Positions 1 through 9,936 of a stretch of 64,000 nucleotides of DNA are shown piece by piece. The first letter of the stretch is position 1, and each line of letters starts with the position of its first letter. The stretch lies in NCBI RefSeq assembly GCF_002006355.2, contig NZ_CP096980.1, positions 4,526,001 through 4,590,000 of the forward strand, in the 5' to 3' direction. Under the pieces are notes generated by a model that searched no databases, was not told the origin of the DNA, and was given only the letters and a program-made list of their open reading frames with translations. The stretch is from Clostridium felsineum DSM 794. GTDB lineage: Bacteria; Bacillota; Clostridia; Clostridiales; Clostridiaceae. The position numbers and the translations under genes were made by a program.

Positions 1-1037
1 TTTACTTGATAAGCTCTTTCACTATTCCATAATTTCATAAAATCCATATCATAATTTTTCAAATTACCAATTAACAAGTTTTCACCTGATGTCTTAACAT
101 CTGGAAATACTTCACATACACTAACATTTCCATTATAATCAATCCATCCTCCATGTTTTCCAGCATAACAATAGAAATTTCTTTTTCCTGTTTTTGTCGT
201 TTCTAATGTATTACAGCTCATTTGATGTGTAAAGTGTGTTTCTGGTTTATTTACATCTCCAAATTTTCCTTCACTTATATATTGTCCTAAGTTTTTTATT
301 GCCTTTTCATATAATTTATCATCTATATCACATAATGACTTTCCAGCTCTTGGTGTTTGTCTTATTTTTAATAATGTTACTTTATCAGGTTCAAAATTTT
401 TTATATACCAATTTAAAAATTCTGAATATCTTTCCTGATTTATCGAATTAAATGTGGAACACAAATTTAATTCGAGATTCTTATAATATTTCTTTAGTTT
501 TTTACATTCTTGTAACGTCTCTAATGATTTCTTAAATGTTCCTTTACCTCTTATGGCATCATTATCTTCTTCAAACCCTTCAATGGAAAAACTTAACGAA
601 TATATTTTATTAGAATCTTGTTTACATATAAGTTCTGTTTGTTTTAAAATTGATTCAGTTAACTGACCATTAGTTGCAGAATCACACCATGGCATATTAT
701 TATTTGTTCTAAATATATGTATAATTTCATGAAGATCATTCCTCATAAAAGGTTCTCCTCCAGTAAAAATACCTATATTAAACCATTGCATACTATTTGA
801 TATTTTTTCATATTGATCAATTGTGAGTTCTTTTTCTTGATTGCTTTTATTATGATTATCAAGAGTTTCATGATAAAAGCAATGCTTACATCTCAAACAA
901 CACTTATTTGTTGTTAAAAATGATAATACTAACGGAGTTCCATCTTCAAAAAAATGTCTTTTGTTGTAATACTTCAACACTTTTTTCATTTTTGAATAAT
1001 TTAGATCATACTCTTCCTTATTAAAATTTTTTATCAT
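1..1037 (-). CDS. Radical SAM/SPASM enzyme, 3' end beyond window
   Basis: Partial gene: the frame stays open from an ATG at 1037 to the window edge (about 345 codons visible). Near residue 50 the motif CCLRCKHC supplies CxxxCxxC for the SAM-binding [4Fe-4S] cluster. GGEPFMR follows as the usual GGEP motif, and later a SPASM-like part has cysteines in FYCYAGKHGGW and NGNVSVCEVFP. The family includes peptide maturases and sugar or aminoglycoside dehydrogenases of the BtrN type, so the substrate cannot be read from the sequence. The ATG lies one base past the stop of the BtrH-like gene, implying translational coupling. It is the last visible member of the island operon. Fold confidence is high, function is open. 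Confidence 0.88.
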   Translation of the reverse strand, partial: MIKNFNKEEYDLNYSKMKKVLKYYNKRHFFEDGTPLVLSFLTTNKCCLRCKHCFYHETLDNHNKSNQEKELTIDQYEKISNSMQWFNIGIFTGGEPFMRNDLHEIIHIFRTNNNMPWCDSATNGQLTESILKQTELICKQDSNKIYSLSFSIEGFEEDNDAIRGKGTFKKSLETLQECKKLKKYYKNLELNLCSTFNSINQERYSEFLNWYIKNFEPDKVTLLKIRQTPRAGKSLCDIDDKLYEKAIKNLGQYISEGKFGDVNKPETHFTHQMSCNTLETTKTGKRNFYCYAGKHGGWIDYNGNVSVCEVFPDVKTSGENLLIGNLKNYDMDFMKLWNSERAYQV

Positions 1038-1038
1038 A

Positions 1039-2028
1039 TTATTCCCACTCTCTTTTATTTAATATACCAATAAATTTTTTTATAAAAATTATTGTTTTTT
1101 CAAATGTCAGTTTATAATTATCTAAAAATTGTGAAACTTGATTTTCTCTTTTACTTATAGTTAATTTAATAGCTTTATTAGTTATAATATTCCACTTCAT
1201 TTTTAAATCTTTCACTTCATTTAAAATATCATATTTATTTGATATTTCTATATGTTCTATAAACTCTATCAAATAACTTATCATAGGCATAAATGTTCCA
1301 TAGAAAACACTATTTGCAGCATAATAACAACTTGCTAACTTATCTTCTACATTATTATCTGTTAATATTGATTCCAAATAAGAAATATGATATTTTACTG
1401 CACTTATTCCAAAATACTCATTTGATTCAATCTCATTGGTATTTTTTATATATTTCTTCATATTTTTTATAATTATTTCTCTATAATTATATTTAATTGC
1501 TTTTTTAGAATCTGAATATATAATAAGAAATTCTTTTGCTTTACTTATCATATAATCAATCGGAATAGTAAACTCTATAACTTCCTTTTCGTGATTTTCA
1601 TTAAGATGAAGTACATCATACACATAGAAAAAATCCTTTTCTAAATCAACTCCATATATTATAAATGATCTCAAAAAACCATATTCTTTTTTAAGTCTCT
1701 CATCGAAATTAAGAAAGTTACTATTAATCAATACAATTACAGGATTTTGTTTCATTATTGAATTAATAACGATTTCTTTTGAGTTAATAGTGTTTTTATC
1801 CATCCATTTTACTTCAAGCTTTCCATCTACTTTTAAATTTTCACTTATTCTTCTTAATGTATTTAACGCTACATATCCTTCATAAAATGATGTATCAAAA
1901 CCATTTACTAAAATATATGTCTCGTATTCAGTTATTGGTATTTTGTTGAAGGCAAGCAGGTTGTGTATAGCGGAAATCGCACAACTATTTTCTCCTTCTT
2001 TGGTCTGCATTTTTATTATATTACTCAT
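1039..2028 (-). CDS. BtrH-like cysteine acyltransferase/peptidase-fold protein
   Basis: A 329-residue protein. The N-terminal third matches the BtrH_N pattern: a Cys at the start of a helix in ENSCAISAIHNLLAF, then NGFDTSFY, and a later strand-turn FIIYGVDLEKDFFYVYD. In butirosin synthesis BtrH moves an acyl group from an ACP to an aminoglycoside amine. Here an ACP and a KAS III gene lie directly upstream, which supports an ACP-dependent acyl transfer (inference). In related proteins the residue before FIIYG is normally His; here it is Ser, so the catalytic set may be changed. The C-terminal half is helical and unassigned. I prefer the ATG at 2028, six bases after an AGGTG; an earlier GTG at 2037 overlaps that site. 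Confidence 0.66.
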   Translation of the reverse strand: MSNIIKMQTKEGENSCAISAIHNLLAFNKIPITEYETYILVNGFDTSFYEGYVALNTLRRISENLKVDGKLEVKWMDKNTINSKEIVINSIMKQNPVIVLINSNFLNFDERLKKEYGFLRSFIIYGVDLEKDFFYVYDVLHLNENHEKEVIEFTIPIDYMISKAKEFLIIYSDSKKAIKYNYREIIIKNMKKYIKNTNEIESNEYFGISAVKYHISYLESILTDNNVEDKLASCYYAANSVFYGTFMPMISYLIEFIEHIEISNKYDILNEVKDLKMKWNIITNKAIKLTISKRENQVSQFLDNYKLTFEKTIIFIKKFIGILNKREWE

Positions 2029-2053
2029 ATTTAACACCTACATTTATAATAAT

Positions 2054-3091
2054 TTAAATTTCTATTACTGGAAGTACTACCTTAGGATCTAAATCTATAA
2101 TTACACCTGCCCAAGAGTACCCAACTCCAAAACCTAATAACACAGAATGTATTATTTTATCTACCTTATTATTTTCAATAAAATCACATATTGTAATAGG
2201 AATTGATGCTCCACTAGTATTTCCATACTTATTCAATGATATAGGCACTTTTTTTATATCAATATTTAACTTTTGGCATAAATGTTTTATTATAAACGCA
2301 TTAGCCTGATGAAAGAAAAAATAATCTAATTCTTCTAATTTGTAATTACTTATAGATAACAAATTTTTAATCATATCAGGTACTACATCTATACTAAAGT
2401 TAAACACTTCAGCACCATCCATATAAACATAGCTTGGAAATTTCACCTTATTCTCTGCATTATAACTATTATGTTTTTTATATTCTTCCTCATTTCTGTA
2501 ACGACATCCTCCTACATAAGTAATTAAATTTTTAGCTCCATATCCATTTGTACCATAATCAATAGCCTGAATTTGATTCTTCTTATGATGTGATGATATA
2601 ATAGTTGCTGAATATGCATCTCCAAATAATGGGTATGATGAGCTATCTTCTTTACATGCAGTTGATTGTGTTAAATCTCCTACAATCAGTAAAATGCGTT
2701 TAAATAATTTACTTTCTATAAATGCATTTGCTGTAATAAGTCCATATACATATCCAGAGCATCCAAGGTTTATATCATAAGCAAGTACGTTTTTATTAAT
2801 ACCAAGCCTATGTTGAACAATACATGCCGTAGATGGGAACTTATACTCAGGAGTTTGTGTAATTACAAATATTGCATCAAAATTTCTATCTCCACCAGCC
2901 TTATTTATTGCAGTTTCTGCTGCTTTCAAAATCAACTCCAATGCTCTCATATCCCCTGTAACTACATGTCTTTCCTTGATTCCAGTTATCATAGATACTC
3001 TTTTAGCCTGCTTTATTCCAAATCTCTTTTCTAGTTCAGCTTGTCCTAATTTATTTTTAGGAACTACTGTTACTAATGCATCTACCTTCAT
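2054..3091 (-). CDS. 3-oxoacyl-ACP synthase III (FabH-like)
   Basis: A 345-residue thiolase-fold enzyme with a full KAS III triad: Cys111 in NLGCSGYVYG, His261 in FFFHQANAF and Asn291 in NKYGNTSGAS. The C-terminal GFGVGYSWAG loop is also typical. KAS III enzymes condense an acyl-CoA starter with malonyl-ACP; relatives in natural-product clusters act as acyl transferases or ester/amide synthases. It starts at ATG 3091 behind AGGAG and follows the ACP gene by 13 bases. The position next to a dedicated ACP and away from any fab genes points to secondary metabolism rather than housekeeping fatty acid synthesis. The starter and product are unknown. Confidence 0.9.
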   Translation of the reverse strand: MKVDALVTVVPKNKLGQAELEKRFGIKQAKRVSMITGIKERHVVTGDMRALELILKAAETAINKAGGDRNFDAIFVITQTPEYKFPSTACIVQHRLGINKNVLAYDINLGCSGYVYGLITANAFIESKLFKRILLIVGDLTQSTACKEDSSSYPLFGDAYSATIISSHHKKNQIQAIDYGTNGYGAKNLITYVGGCRYRNEEEYKKHNSYNAENKVKFPSYVYMDGAEVFNFSIDVVPDMIKNLLSISNYKLEELDYFFFHQANAFIIKHLCQKLNIDIKKVPISLNKYGNTSGASIPITICDFIENNKVDKIIHSVLLGFGVGYSWAGVIIDLDPKVVLPVIEI

Positions 3092-3104
3092 TTTTTCTCC
3101 TTTA

Positions 3105-3329
3105 TTAATAAATTAAATTAATAATGTCTTTAATTTTTTTACACTCTATTAAATCTTGCACTTTTACCCTTTTAGATGAATAAGTATCTATTACTGCAAG
3201 TATACCTAACTTAGTAATTGAATCCATATTAACATTTTCTAAATTTGTTTCCTCCTCTAACTTTTTATTTTCATCTTTCATTTCTATTAATTCTTCTAAT
3301 TCCTCTAAAATTTTTTCTCTTTCAATCAT
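3105..3329 (-). CDS. Stand-alone acyl carrier protein
   Basis: A 74-residue acidic helical protein. NMDSITKLGIL around Ser37 fits the phosphopantetheine attachment site (DS followed by hydrophobic helix II), and the C-terminal KIKDIINLIY resembles ACP helix IV. It would carry acyl intermediates as thioesters for the KAS III encoded next to it and hand them to the BtrH-like protein. The residue after Ser is Ile rather than the common Leu, and the N-terminal helix is unusually rich in Glu and Lys. ATG at 3329 is preceded by AGGAG. A phosphopantetheinyl transferase is not visible in the window, so the cell's general one would have to serve. Confidence 0.8.
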   Translation of the reverse strand: MIEREKILEELEELIEMKDENKKLEEETNLENVNMDSITKLGILAVIDTYSSKRVKVQDLIECKKIKDIINLIY

Positions 3330-3375
3330 ATTTTTTCTCCTTATATTTTATTTTTTTATATTTTATTTTTTTATA

Positions 3376-4413
3376 TTAAATATTCAAATTATTATAAGAG
3401 CTAATTATATTATTAATAAATTCTGCCCAAAATTTTGATTTTCTTCTCAATTTACAACTAACTGCATAAATTGAAGGCTTAAACAAATTTAAAGTTGTAA
3501 ATAACTTATAATCTTTTAGACATTCATCCCAAGTATATTTATATCCTAACTCCTTCAATTTATCATAATAGATTTTTAATATTTCTAATTCCTTATTTTT
3601 GTACCTCTTGGGTAAATATAAATTTAACAAATGTGCAATGTCATACGTTCCAACTCCAAAATTCCACCATTGCCAATCTATAATAGCCATATTCTCTTGA
3701 GGATTTTTTTTGTTGAATAAACAATTTTTAAGATGAAAATCTCCATGAACTATAGTGGATTTTTTGTAATAAAGATACCTATTAATTTTTCTCAAGTTAA
3801 TTTCTAACTTATAAGTAATATCATTAAATATACTTTCCATTTCATCTGTATAGTTTTCGCCTAATAAATGAATCATTTTTTTATGGTTATATAAAAGAAA
3901 TTTTAAATTTACACATTTGTAATCCATTGGATTATACTTTTCATAATTCACATTATCTAATTTTAATTTTCTAAATTTATTATGATATTCAGCAATATTT
4001 CGTACAGCAATCTTATAAAGTTCTATATCAGCATCATATTCACTTTCCATATAAGTATCAGCTATATTTTCAAGTATCAAATATGAAAATTGATCATTAT
4101 AATTTGCATCTATAATTTTAGGTTTCCAATCTATTTTACAATTTTCAATTAGTCTGTAGAAGTTTATTTCATTCCTGGTTAAATTTTTATAATGTTGATT
4201 ACTATGTATTTTATCTAATTTAATAAAAATAGCTTTAGGCAATGTTTCTTCATTTTTTAAATATTTTAATGTAGATGAAAATGCTAATGACCCCTCACTA
4301 TTTTTAAAATCTTTTGTCATGGATATTATATAATTATCCTTACTTATTATATTTTTTTTTATAAATAACTCTGTTAAATATTTTTCATTAATTTCATCTT
4401 CACTTAACATCAT
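3376..4413 (-). CDS. APH/choline-kinase-family phosphotransferase
   Basis: A 345-residue kinase-like protein. IVHGDFHLKNCLF is the catalytic loop (HGDxHxxN) and MAIIDWQWW supplies the metal-binding Asp (IDW replacing DFG). The family phosphorylates hydroxyls on aminoglycosides, choline, sugars and macrolides; in producer clusters such kinases either protect the host or activate an intermediate. Upstream residues KAIFIKLDK could hold the ATP-binding Lys. The start chosen is ATG 4413: its ribosome site AGAAGG overlaps the stop codon of the cupin gene, giving tight coupling. An ATG at 4431 and one at 4464 lack such a site. The substrate is unknown. Confidence 0.8.
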   Translation of the reverse strand: MMLSEDEINEKYLTELFIKKNIISKDNYIISMTKDFKNSEGSLAFSSTLKYLKNEETLPKAIFIKLDKIHSNQHYKNLTRNEINFYRLIENCKIDWKPKIIDANYNDQFSYLILENIADTYMESEYDADIELYKIAVRNIAEYHNKFRKLKLDNVNYEKYNPMDYKCVNLKFLLYNHKKMIHLLGENYTDEMESIFNDITYKLEINLRKINRYLYYKKSTIVHGDFHLKNCLFNKKNPQENMAIIDWQWWNFGVGTYDIAHLLNLYLPKRYKNKELEILKIYYDKLKELGYKYTWDECLKDYKLFTTLNLFKPSIYAVSCKLRRKSKFWAEFINNIISSYNNLNI

Positions 4414-4423
4414 AATCAACCTT

Positions 4424-4897
4424 CTATTCATTTTTATAATAATCAACTGTTGATTCTTTATCAAAAAAGAACTTTTCTTCCATATCCTCTATTATTCCAA
4501 TTTTATTAGACTTTGGATAAAAAATAACATCTGGATAATCCGAAACATCAAATTCTAAATATTCCAACGATTCTTTATCAGATATGTTTTCTATTAAATG
4601 TCCTCCCTTTTTCATAGGTGGGCATAAAATTATATCTCCCTTTTTTATTTTTATTTTTGAATTATATGTTGTTAAACACCCTTTTCCATTAATAACGTAA
4701 AACCCCTCTTCGTTTTTTAAATGATAATGATATGGATAATTAGATTTATATGGTGGTATCTCATAAATTGAAACTCGCATTTTACTGTTATAAAATGATT
4801 TTTCCAATTCATATTTAAAATATTCATATGGTTGATGTTCACATTTATGATAAGGTTTCAAATCATTTTTGTTAACTATAACAATATCGTCTTCCAA
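4424..4897 (-). CDS. Single-domain cupin protein
   Basis: A 157-residue cupin. YHYHLKNEEGFYVINGKG gives the first metal-binding motif (HxH with a downstream Glu), and the second motif region is GDIILCPPMKKGGHLIEN. The closing stretch VIFYPKSNKIG matches a subgroup of small conserved cupins (COG3837-like). Such proteins can be isomerases, epimerases, dioxygenases or simple ligand binders; nothing here decides. It starts with TTG at 4897 behind GGAGATGAG and runs into the kinase gene. A 135-base gap separates it from the methyltransferase upstream, which could hold a secondary promoter. Its role in the island is inferred only from position. Confidence 0.75.
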   Translation of the reverse strand: MEDDIVIVNKNDLKPYHKCEHQPYEYFKYELEKSFYNSKMRVSIYEIPPYKSNYPYHYHLKNEEGFYVINGKGCLTTYNSKIKIKKGDIILCPPMKKGGHLIENISDKESLEYLEFDVSDYPDVIFYPKSNKIGIIEDMEEKFFFDKESTVDYYKNE

Positions 4898-5032
4898 AAT
4901 TATCTCATCTCCATTTATATTTTAATATAAAATCTCAAACATACTTTTTTTACTTTGTGTAATTAAATGGTTTTAATTAAAATATGTATTTTTTGTTCTT
5001 TGTTATTCGCTATAATCTAATTAATGATATAT

Positions 5033-6190
5033 TTATATAGAAGCAAAGAGTATTGTATCTCCCCATGCACTACTATTCTGAACTAAATAAATTTTATAAT
5101 CATCTACTATCTTTTTTACAAATAGAGGTATTTCGATTATATCATTAGCATTATGGTATAAGGATATTGCAAGTTTAGGTTTAAATTTAGTTATAGTATT
5201 AATCGCACCTTCTAATGTTTTTAATTCTCCTCCTTCTATATCCAATTTTATAAAATTTACCACATCTATTTTTTTATCATTAACAAAATCATCTATTGAA
5301 ATAACATCTACACTATAATCACCAGCATCTTCATTTAAGAAACTACCTGGTGAGTTATTACCCATATCTGTATAATATATTTTGTCTGTTTTATTCCATA
5401 AACCTTTATTGACAACTGATATGATACTATTCAGATTATTTTTATCTATATTGTTTTGTACAACCTTACAATTATCTTTAGAAGGTTCAAATGAATACAC
5501 TTTTCCCTTATTACCAACCTTGTCAGCAAACCAAACTGCAGTTTCTCCTAAAAAAGCGCCTCCACTTATTACCACATCATTTTCACTTGGTTCACATTTT
5601 CCTTTCAATAAATACATTTCTTCAACCCAAGTTTCTATCATAGAATGTTTTTTAGATTCTATAGAAAAATTTTTAACCTTATAATCTTTACCCTGTTTTG
5701 TTATCTTATTGTTCGACTTTTTGTCCACTAATTTAACCATTTCCTTACTAAAAGGATATATTTTTTTCGCTAAATTTCCAACTAAAGCATATGAAATTCT
5801 ATACGAAATTAACCAGTCAAAGAATTCTTTGGATTCTTTATCTGCTAACATATTATATATTTTGTCTAGTTCCTCTCTTTTATCAATGATATGATACAAA
5901 TTTCCTATTGTTCTCCATTTATTATGTATGCTAAATTCAAATTTATTAACTGTTGGAGCATTAACTATTAAGCAACCTGCTTTTTTTAATACTTTATCAT
6001 TTATTTTATTAATGAATTTCCATGAATCGGTTGATTCTTTTTTAAAAGATTCCTTATATTTATTAACATGACCTTCTTCATAAAGTGCCTTTTGTACTTC
6101 AAATAATATTTTTTGTAATAAATACGCTGAATGTGAATTTTCTCCTCTTATTTTATAATCATTTATACTAGATAATTTAAAATTTGACAT
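5033..6190 (-). CDS. FkbM-family SAM methyltransferase with extra N-terminal region
   Basis: A 385-residue protein. The C-terminal half is a Rossmann methyltransferase of the FkbM type: GGAFLGETAVWFAD binds SAM, GKVYSFEPSKDN ends in the acidic residue after strand 2, and NFIKLDIEGGELKTLEGA is the family signature. FkbM enzymes usually O-methylate sugars or polyketides. The first 190 residues match nothing I know and may bind the substrate or a partner. ATG 6190 follows AAAGGTGG by 7 bases. It lies 62 bases after the ABC gene pair in the same operon. Methyl transfer is likely; the acceptor is unknown. Confidence 0.85.
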   Translation of the reverse strand: MSNFKLSSINDYKIRGENSHSAYLLQKILFEVQKALYEEGHVNKYKESFKKESTDSWKFINKINDKVLKKAGCLIVNAPTVNKFEFSIHNKWRTIGNLYHIIDKREELDKIYNMLADKESKEFFDWLISYRISYALVGNLAKKIYPFSKEMVKLVDKKSNNKITKQGKDYKVKNFSIESKKHSMIETWVEEMYLLKGKCEPSENDVVISGGAFLGETAVWFADKVGNKGKVYSFEPSKDNCKVVQNNIDKNNLNSIISVVNKGLWNKTDKIYYTDMGNNSPGSFLNEDAGDYSVDVISIDDFVNDKKIDVVNFIKLDIEGGELKTLEGAINTITKFKPKLAISLYHNANDIIEIPLFVKKIVDDYKIYLVQNSSAWGDTILFASI

Positions 6191-6252
6191 AATATAACCA
6201 CCTTTTGTACTTTTTTATATATGATACTTATATTGAAATTCACAATAATATT

Positions 6253-8079
6253 TTAAACTACATACCATTGAGATTGAACATGATACATTTCACTATATAA
6301 GCCATTTAATCTAATAAGTTCATTATGTGTACCTTCTTCTGCAACTTCACCATCTTTAAATACTAAAATTCTATCAGCTAAACGTGTCGCTCCAAGCCTA
6401 TGTGATATTAATAGTACTGTTTTATCACCTGTTAATTTATTAAAATCAGAATATAATTGTGATTCAGACATTGGATCAAGAGCTGCTGTAGGTTCATCTA
6501 ATATCAATATTTTAGAATTTTTCTTAATAAGTACTCTTGCCATGGCTAACTTTTGCCATTGCCCTCCTGATATTTCTGTACCACCAAACCTTTGAAATCC
6601 CAAAGGTGTATTTATTTCTTCATTAAGCTTACTAACAAATCCATAAGCATCTGTTAATTTTAAAACATTTCGTATTTCATCATCATTATACTCATTTTCT
6701 AAATCACCAATCCTTATATTATCTGCAATTGACATTTCATAGTGTCCAAAATCTTGAAAGGCACAAGATATATATTGTCTAAGTAATCCTATATTACTTT
6801 TAACTTCTATTCCTCCAATATATATATGTCCTTTATCTGGTTTATATAAACCACATATAAGTGCTATAAATGTACTTTTTCCACAACCATTTTCCCCTAC
6901 TATTGATATTTTTTCTCCGCTTTTTATTTTTAAAGATATATTATTCAATATTACCCTACTAGTTCCAGGATATTTAAATGTTACATTTTTAAATTCAATA
7001 TCAAAGTTTAAATTATCTTTATTTTTATATGCTAATTCTAAACTTTCCTTATCTCCAATATCTTCTTCTTTATATTTCATTATATCCGCATAATCTTCTA
7101 TAAATCTTCCATCATTTGCAATGGTTATTAAATTCAAAAATATTCCTTCAAATGATGCTTGCATATTTTTAGAGGAGGAATATACTAACATAAATGATCC
7201 TATACTAACTTTTCTCATATATATGTCGTAAGATACCATAACAAGCCCTATTCCTAATGCTATATAGCTTACTAATCTTGCTGCTCCTGTTATAAAAGTA
7301 TATTTTTTTATGATATATTTTCTTTTTTCATCTAACTTTGTTACTGATTTTTCAAATTTATCTCTTATATAATTATACAAATTTCCAAATCGCATTTCTT
7401 TCATATATGGACGTTTAAACATTACCCATGAAACGTATGTTTGATAACGTAATTCATGAGAATTATTCTGTTCATTTTTATAGTTTTCTTCTGTTTGCAT
7501 TGCACTTAGTACTATTGATGGTATACATCCTACTAATAATATTATAGCTATTAAATAATTATTTGATATTATTACAAGTGCTGCAACTATGAATTGAATT
7601 ACAAATGAGATTAATCCAAAACTTGAAGTAACAATAAGTGATATTTTTTCACTCAATTCATCTTTAACCCAATTAAATTTATTATGAGTTTCTATATCAT
7701 CAAAATAAGATAATTCAATGCGTGAAACTTTTTCCATCAAACTATATTGTATGAAATGATTCATTGCTTCAGTAATACGTATTTTAGAATGTGTTGATAT
7801 AAAATTTATTATAGTAACTATTATCATAATGAATGCCCATATACAAAGCCATTTAATACCCATATCAAAATTTTTTTTCGAAGGATTTTTTATAAGTTGT
7901 GCTGCAGCATTATAAAAGTTTTTTTCAAAAATTGCTACTATTGATACTAATCCTCCTGATATAAGCCAAATGTTTGCCATAGATATTTCTTTAATATTTG
8001 TACCTTTTACAACAAGCTTAAGACAAGTTAAAATAGTCTCTCCTATTTTCGCTTTCTTTCTTTCATTCTTTTCACTCAT
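6253..8079 (-). CDS. ABC exporter half-transporter B
   Basis: A 608-residue fusion of a six-helix exporter domain and an ATPase domain. The ATPase has Walker A GENGCGKST, signature ISGGQWQKLAMAR, Walker B ILILDEPTAALDP and switch His in ISHRLGATRLAD. The C-terminus SQWYVV resembles the tail of its partner (AKWY), a trait of paired exporters in peptide and natural-product clusters. Its ATG at 8079 directly abuts the stop codon of the upstream exporter, so the two should form a heterodimer. No peptidase domain is present, so it would not cleave a leader. It probably exports the island product or gives self-resistance. Confidence 0.92.
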   Translation of the reverse strand: MSEKNERKKAKIGETILTCLKLVVKGTNIKEISMANIWLISGGLVSIVAIFEKNFYNAAAQLIKNPSKKNFDMGIKWLCIWAFIMIIVTIINFISTHSKIRITEAMNHFIQYSLMEKVSRIELSYFDDIETHNKFNWVKDELSEKISLIVTSSFGLISFVIQFIVAALVIISNNYLIAIILLVGCIPSIVLSAMQTEENYKNEQNNSHELRYQTYVSWVMFKRPYMKEMRFGNLYNYIRDKFEKSVTKLDEKRKYIIKKYTFITGAARLVSYIALGIGLVMVSYDIYMRKVSIGSFMLVYSSSKNMQASFEGIFLNLITIANDGRFIEDYADIMKYKEEDIGDKESLELAYKNKDNLNFDIEFKNVTFKYPGTSRVILNNISLKIKSGEKISIVGENGCGKSTFIALICGLYKPDKGHIYIGGIEVKSNIGLLRQYISCAFQDFGHYEMSIADNIRIGDLENEYNDDEIRNVLKLTDAYGFVSKLNEEINTPLGFQRFGGTEISGGQWQKLAMARVLIKKNSKILILDEPTAALDPMSESQLYSDFNKLTGDKTVLLISHRLGATRLADRILVFKDGEVAEEGTHNELIRLNGLYSEMYHVQSQWYVV

Positions 8080-9918
8080 CTACAGTACCTCCTCTTTGGA
8101 ATACCATTTTGCTTGATCTATAAACATCTTGTAATAGCTACCTTTTAACGATATAAGTTCATCATGATCTCCGAATTCAACAAGTTTACCATCTTGAAGA
8201 ACTGCTATTTTATCTGCAAGTCTTGCAAAACCTATTCTATGAGAAATTAATATAGCTGTTTTTCCTCGAGATACTGATTTTATATTGTTGAATTGTTTCA
8301 TTTCGGCAATGGGATCTAAAGCTGATGCTGGCTCATCCATTATAAGTATATCTCTGTCACTTATATATGCACGTGAAGCTGCTATTCTCTGCCATTCTCC
8401 CCCTGAAAAGTTTGTCCCCTTACTTTCGTACCATTTTCCTATATGTGCATCTAAATTTCCATTCATTCTGCTTAAAATTTTATTAATTCCACCTTTTTTA
8501 CATGCCTCTAATATAACATTATCATGCTTAATTTTAGACAAATCTCCAAATGCTATATTTTCTCTAAGTGTAAATTCAAATTTTGCATAATCTTGAAACG
8601 TTACTCCAATCTTATTTACAAGTTTTTTCAAATCTATTTCATCATAATTTTTACCTTCAAATAAAATTTCCCCACTAGTAGGTTTATAAAATCCTAATAA
8701 TATCTTTATCAAAGTAGATTTACCTGCACCATTGTTTCCTACTAATGCAATAGTTTCACCTTTATGTATTTTCAATGATACATTTTTTAATACTTCTTTA
8801 TCACTATTATCATATGAATAACTTACATTTTTCATTTCAAATTCTATTGATTCTTGATTTTTATAATCCTTAGCTACCTTTTCAATATTATTTTTAGGTA
8901 AATACTCCTTACTAAAATCTAAGCTAATCAAATCTTTTTGAAAGCCTAAATCTTCGAGATATCCGTACGCATCCATAAATTCCCTACCTACTTTTATAGA
9001 GCCATTTGATAACTGGTCAAATACAGAAATAAACAGTACAATCTCTCCAATAGTTAATGATTTATTTTTCACCATAATAAAGGCAACAAAAATACTACTA
9101 AATTTAAATATCATGTTGATTAAAGCAAGCATATTCCATCTAAATTCATTGTTGTTTTGCAACTTCATATTTTTTAAATTCATAGGGACTACAATACTAT
9201 TCCATTTTTTTTTGATAATTTTATTTAAATTCAATGTCCTGTATTCTCTTGCTAATGCATAATCAAAAACCAATCCATAATAATAATCTGATATCCTTTG
9301 ATCATTTCCATCATCACGCCATAATCTGTATGTACATTTAGCATTATAAAACCCTATTGGTAATGCTATACATGTAAGGATTATCCCTACAATAAAAAGA
9401 AGCAGCGAATTATTTAACGCAAGTATTATAATTCCTATTATTCCAATAATAAGACTTAAGAAGCTTATCCCATTTTGCATAAAAAATCCAAGTCTTTTTA
9501 TAGTTGGCATAGTCATGTTTATTTTAGTAACCATATCAGGATTATCAAATAACCTAATAGGCAGAGTTTCTACCCATTCTCCCATTTTTTTTTGCATCCC
9601 TACTGAATATTTAGAGTGCATAGTGAACTTTAGTATATCCGGAAAAATTTCATACAATGCCGATAAAAATAAAAATATCATTAGTACTGCTATCCATATT
9701 ATTATAATTGAAAATCCACTCTGCTTTTCTATACTCACATTTATAATATCAATTATCTTTTTAGTTACTGTTAGAAAAAACACAGGTATAAGTGCTCCCA
9801 TTATTCCAACAATCATCCATAAAATCATAGTCTTTTTATCTATTTCCCAGGCCATTTTTAATGCCCATTTAAGTGTTGAATTTTCCTCAGCAAATTGACT
9901 TTTTTTATTCTTTTTCAT
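8080..9918 (-). CDS. ABC exporter half-transporter A
   Basis: A 612-residue half-transporter: six membrane helices in the first 330 residues, then an ATPase domain with Walker A GNNGAGKST, signature FSGGEWQRIAASRAY, Walker B ILIMDEPASALDP and ISHRIGFARLAD. Both this protein and its partner keep intact catalytic residues, so both sites could hydrolyse ATP. It ends exactly where transporter B begins. The start is ATG 9918, after GGAAGTGAG, 18 bases behind the nucleotidyltransferase gene. Substrate specificity cannot be read; the genomic setting suggests the product of the island. Confidence 0.92.
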   Translation of the reverse strand: MKKNKKSQFAEENSTLKWALKMAWEIDKKTMILWMIVGIMGALIPVFFLTVTKKIIDIINVSIEKQSGFSIIIIWIAVLMIFLFLSALYEIFPDILKFTMHSKYSVGMQKKMGEWVETLPIRLFDNPDMVTKINMTMPTIKRLGFFMQNGISFLSLIIGIIGIIILALNNSLLLFIVGIILTCIALPIGFYNAKCTYRLWRDDGNDQRISDYYYGLVFDYALAREYRTLNLNKIIKKKWNSIVVPMNLKNMKLQNNNEFRWNMLALINMIFKFSSIFVAFIMVKNKSLTIGEIVLFISVFDQLSNGSIKVGREFMDAYGYLEDLGFQKDLISLDFSKEYLPKNNIEKVAKDYKNQESIEFEMKNVSYSYDNSDKEVLKNVSLKIHKGETIALVGNNGAGKSTLIKILLGFYKPTSGEILFEGKNYDEIDLKKLVNKIGVTFQDYAKFEFTLRENIAFGDLSKIKHDNVILEACKKGGINKILSRMNGNLDAHIGKWYESKGTNFSGGEWQRIAASRAYISDRDILIMDEPASALDPIAEMKQFNNIKSVSRGKTAILISHRIGFARLADKIAVLQDGKLVEFGDHDELISLKGSYYKMFIDQAKWYSKEEVL

Positions 9919-9936
9919 ATACTCACTTCCCCATAT

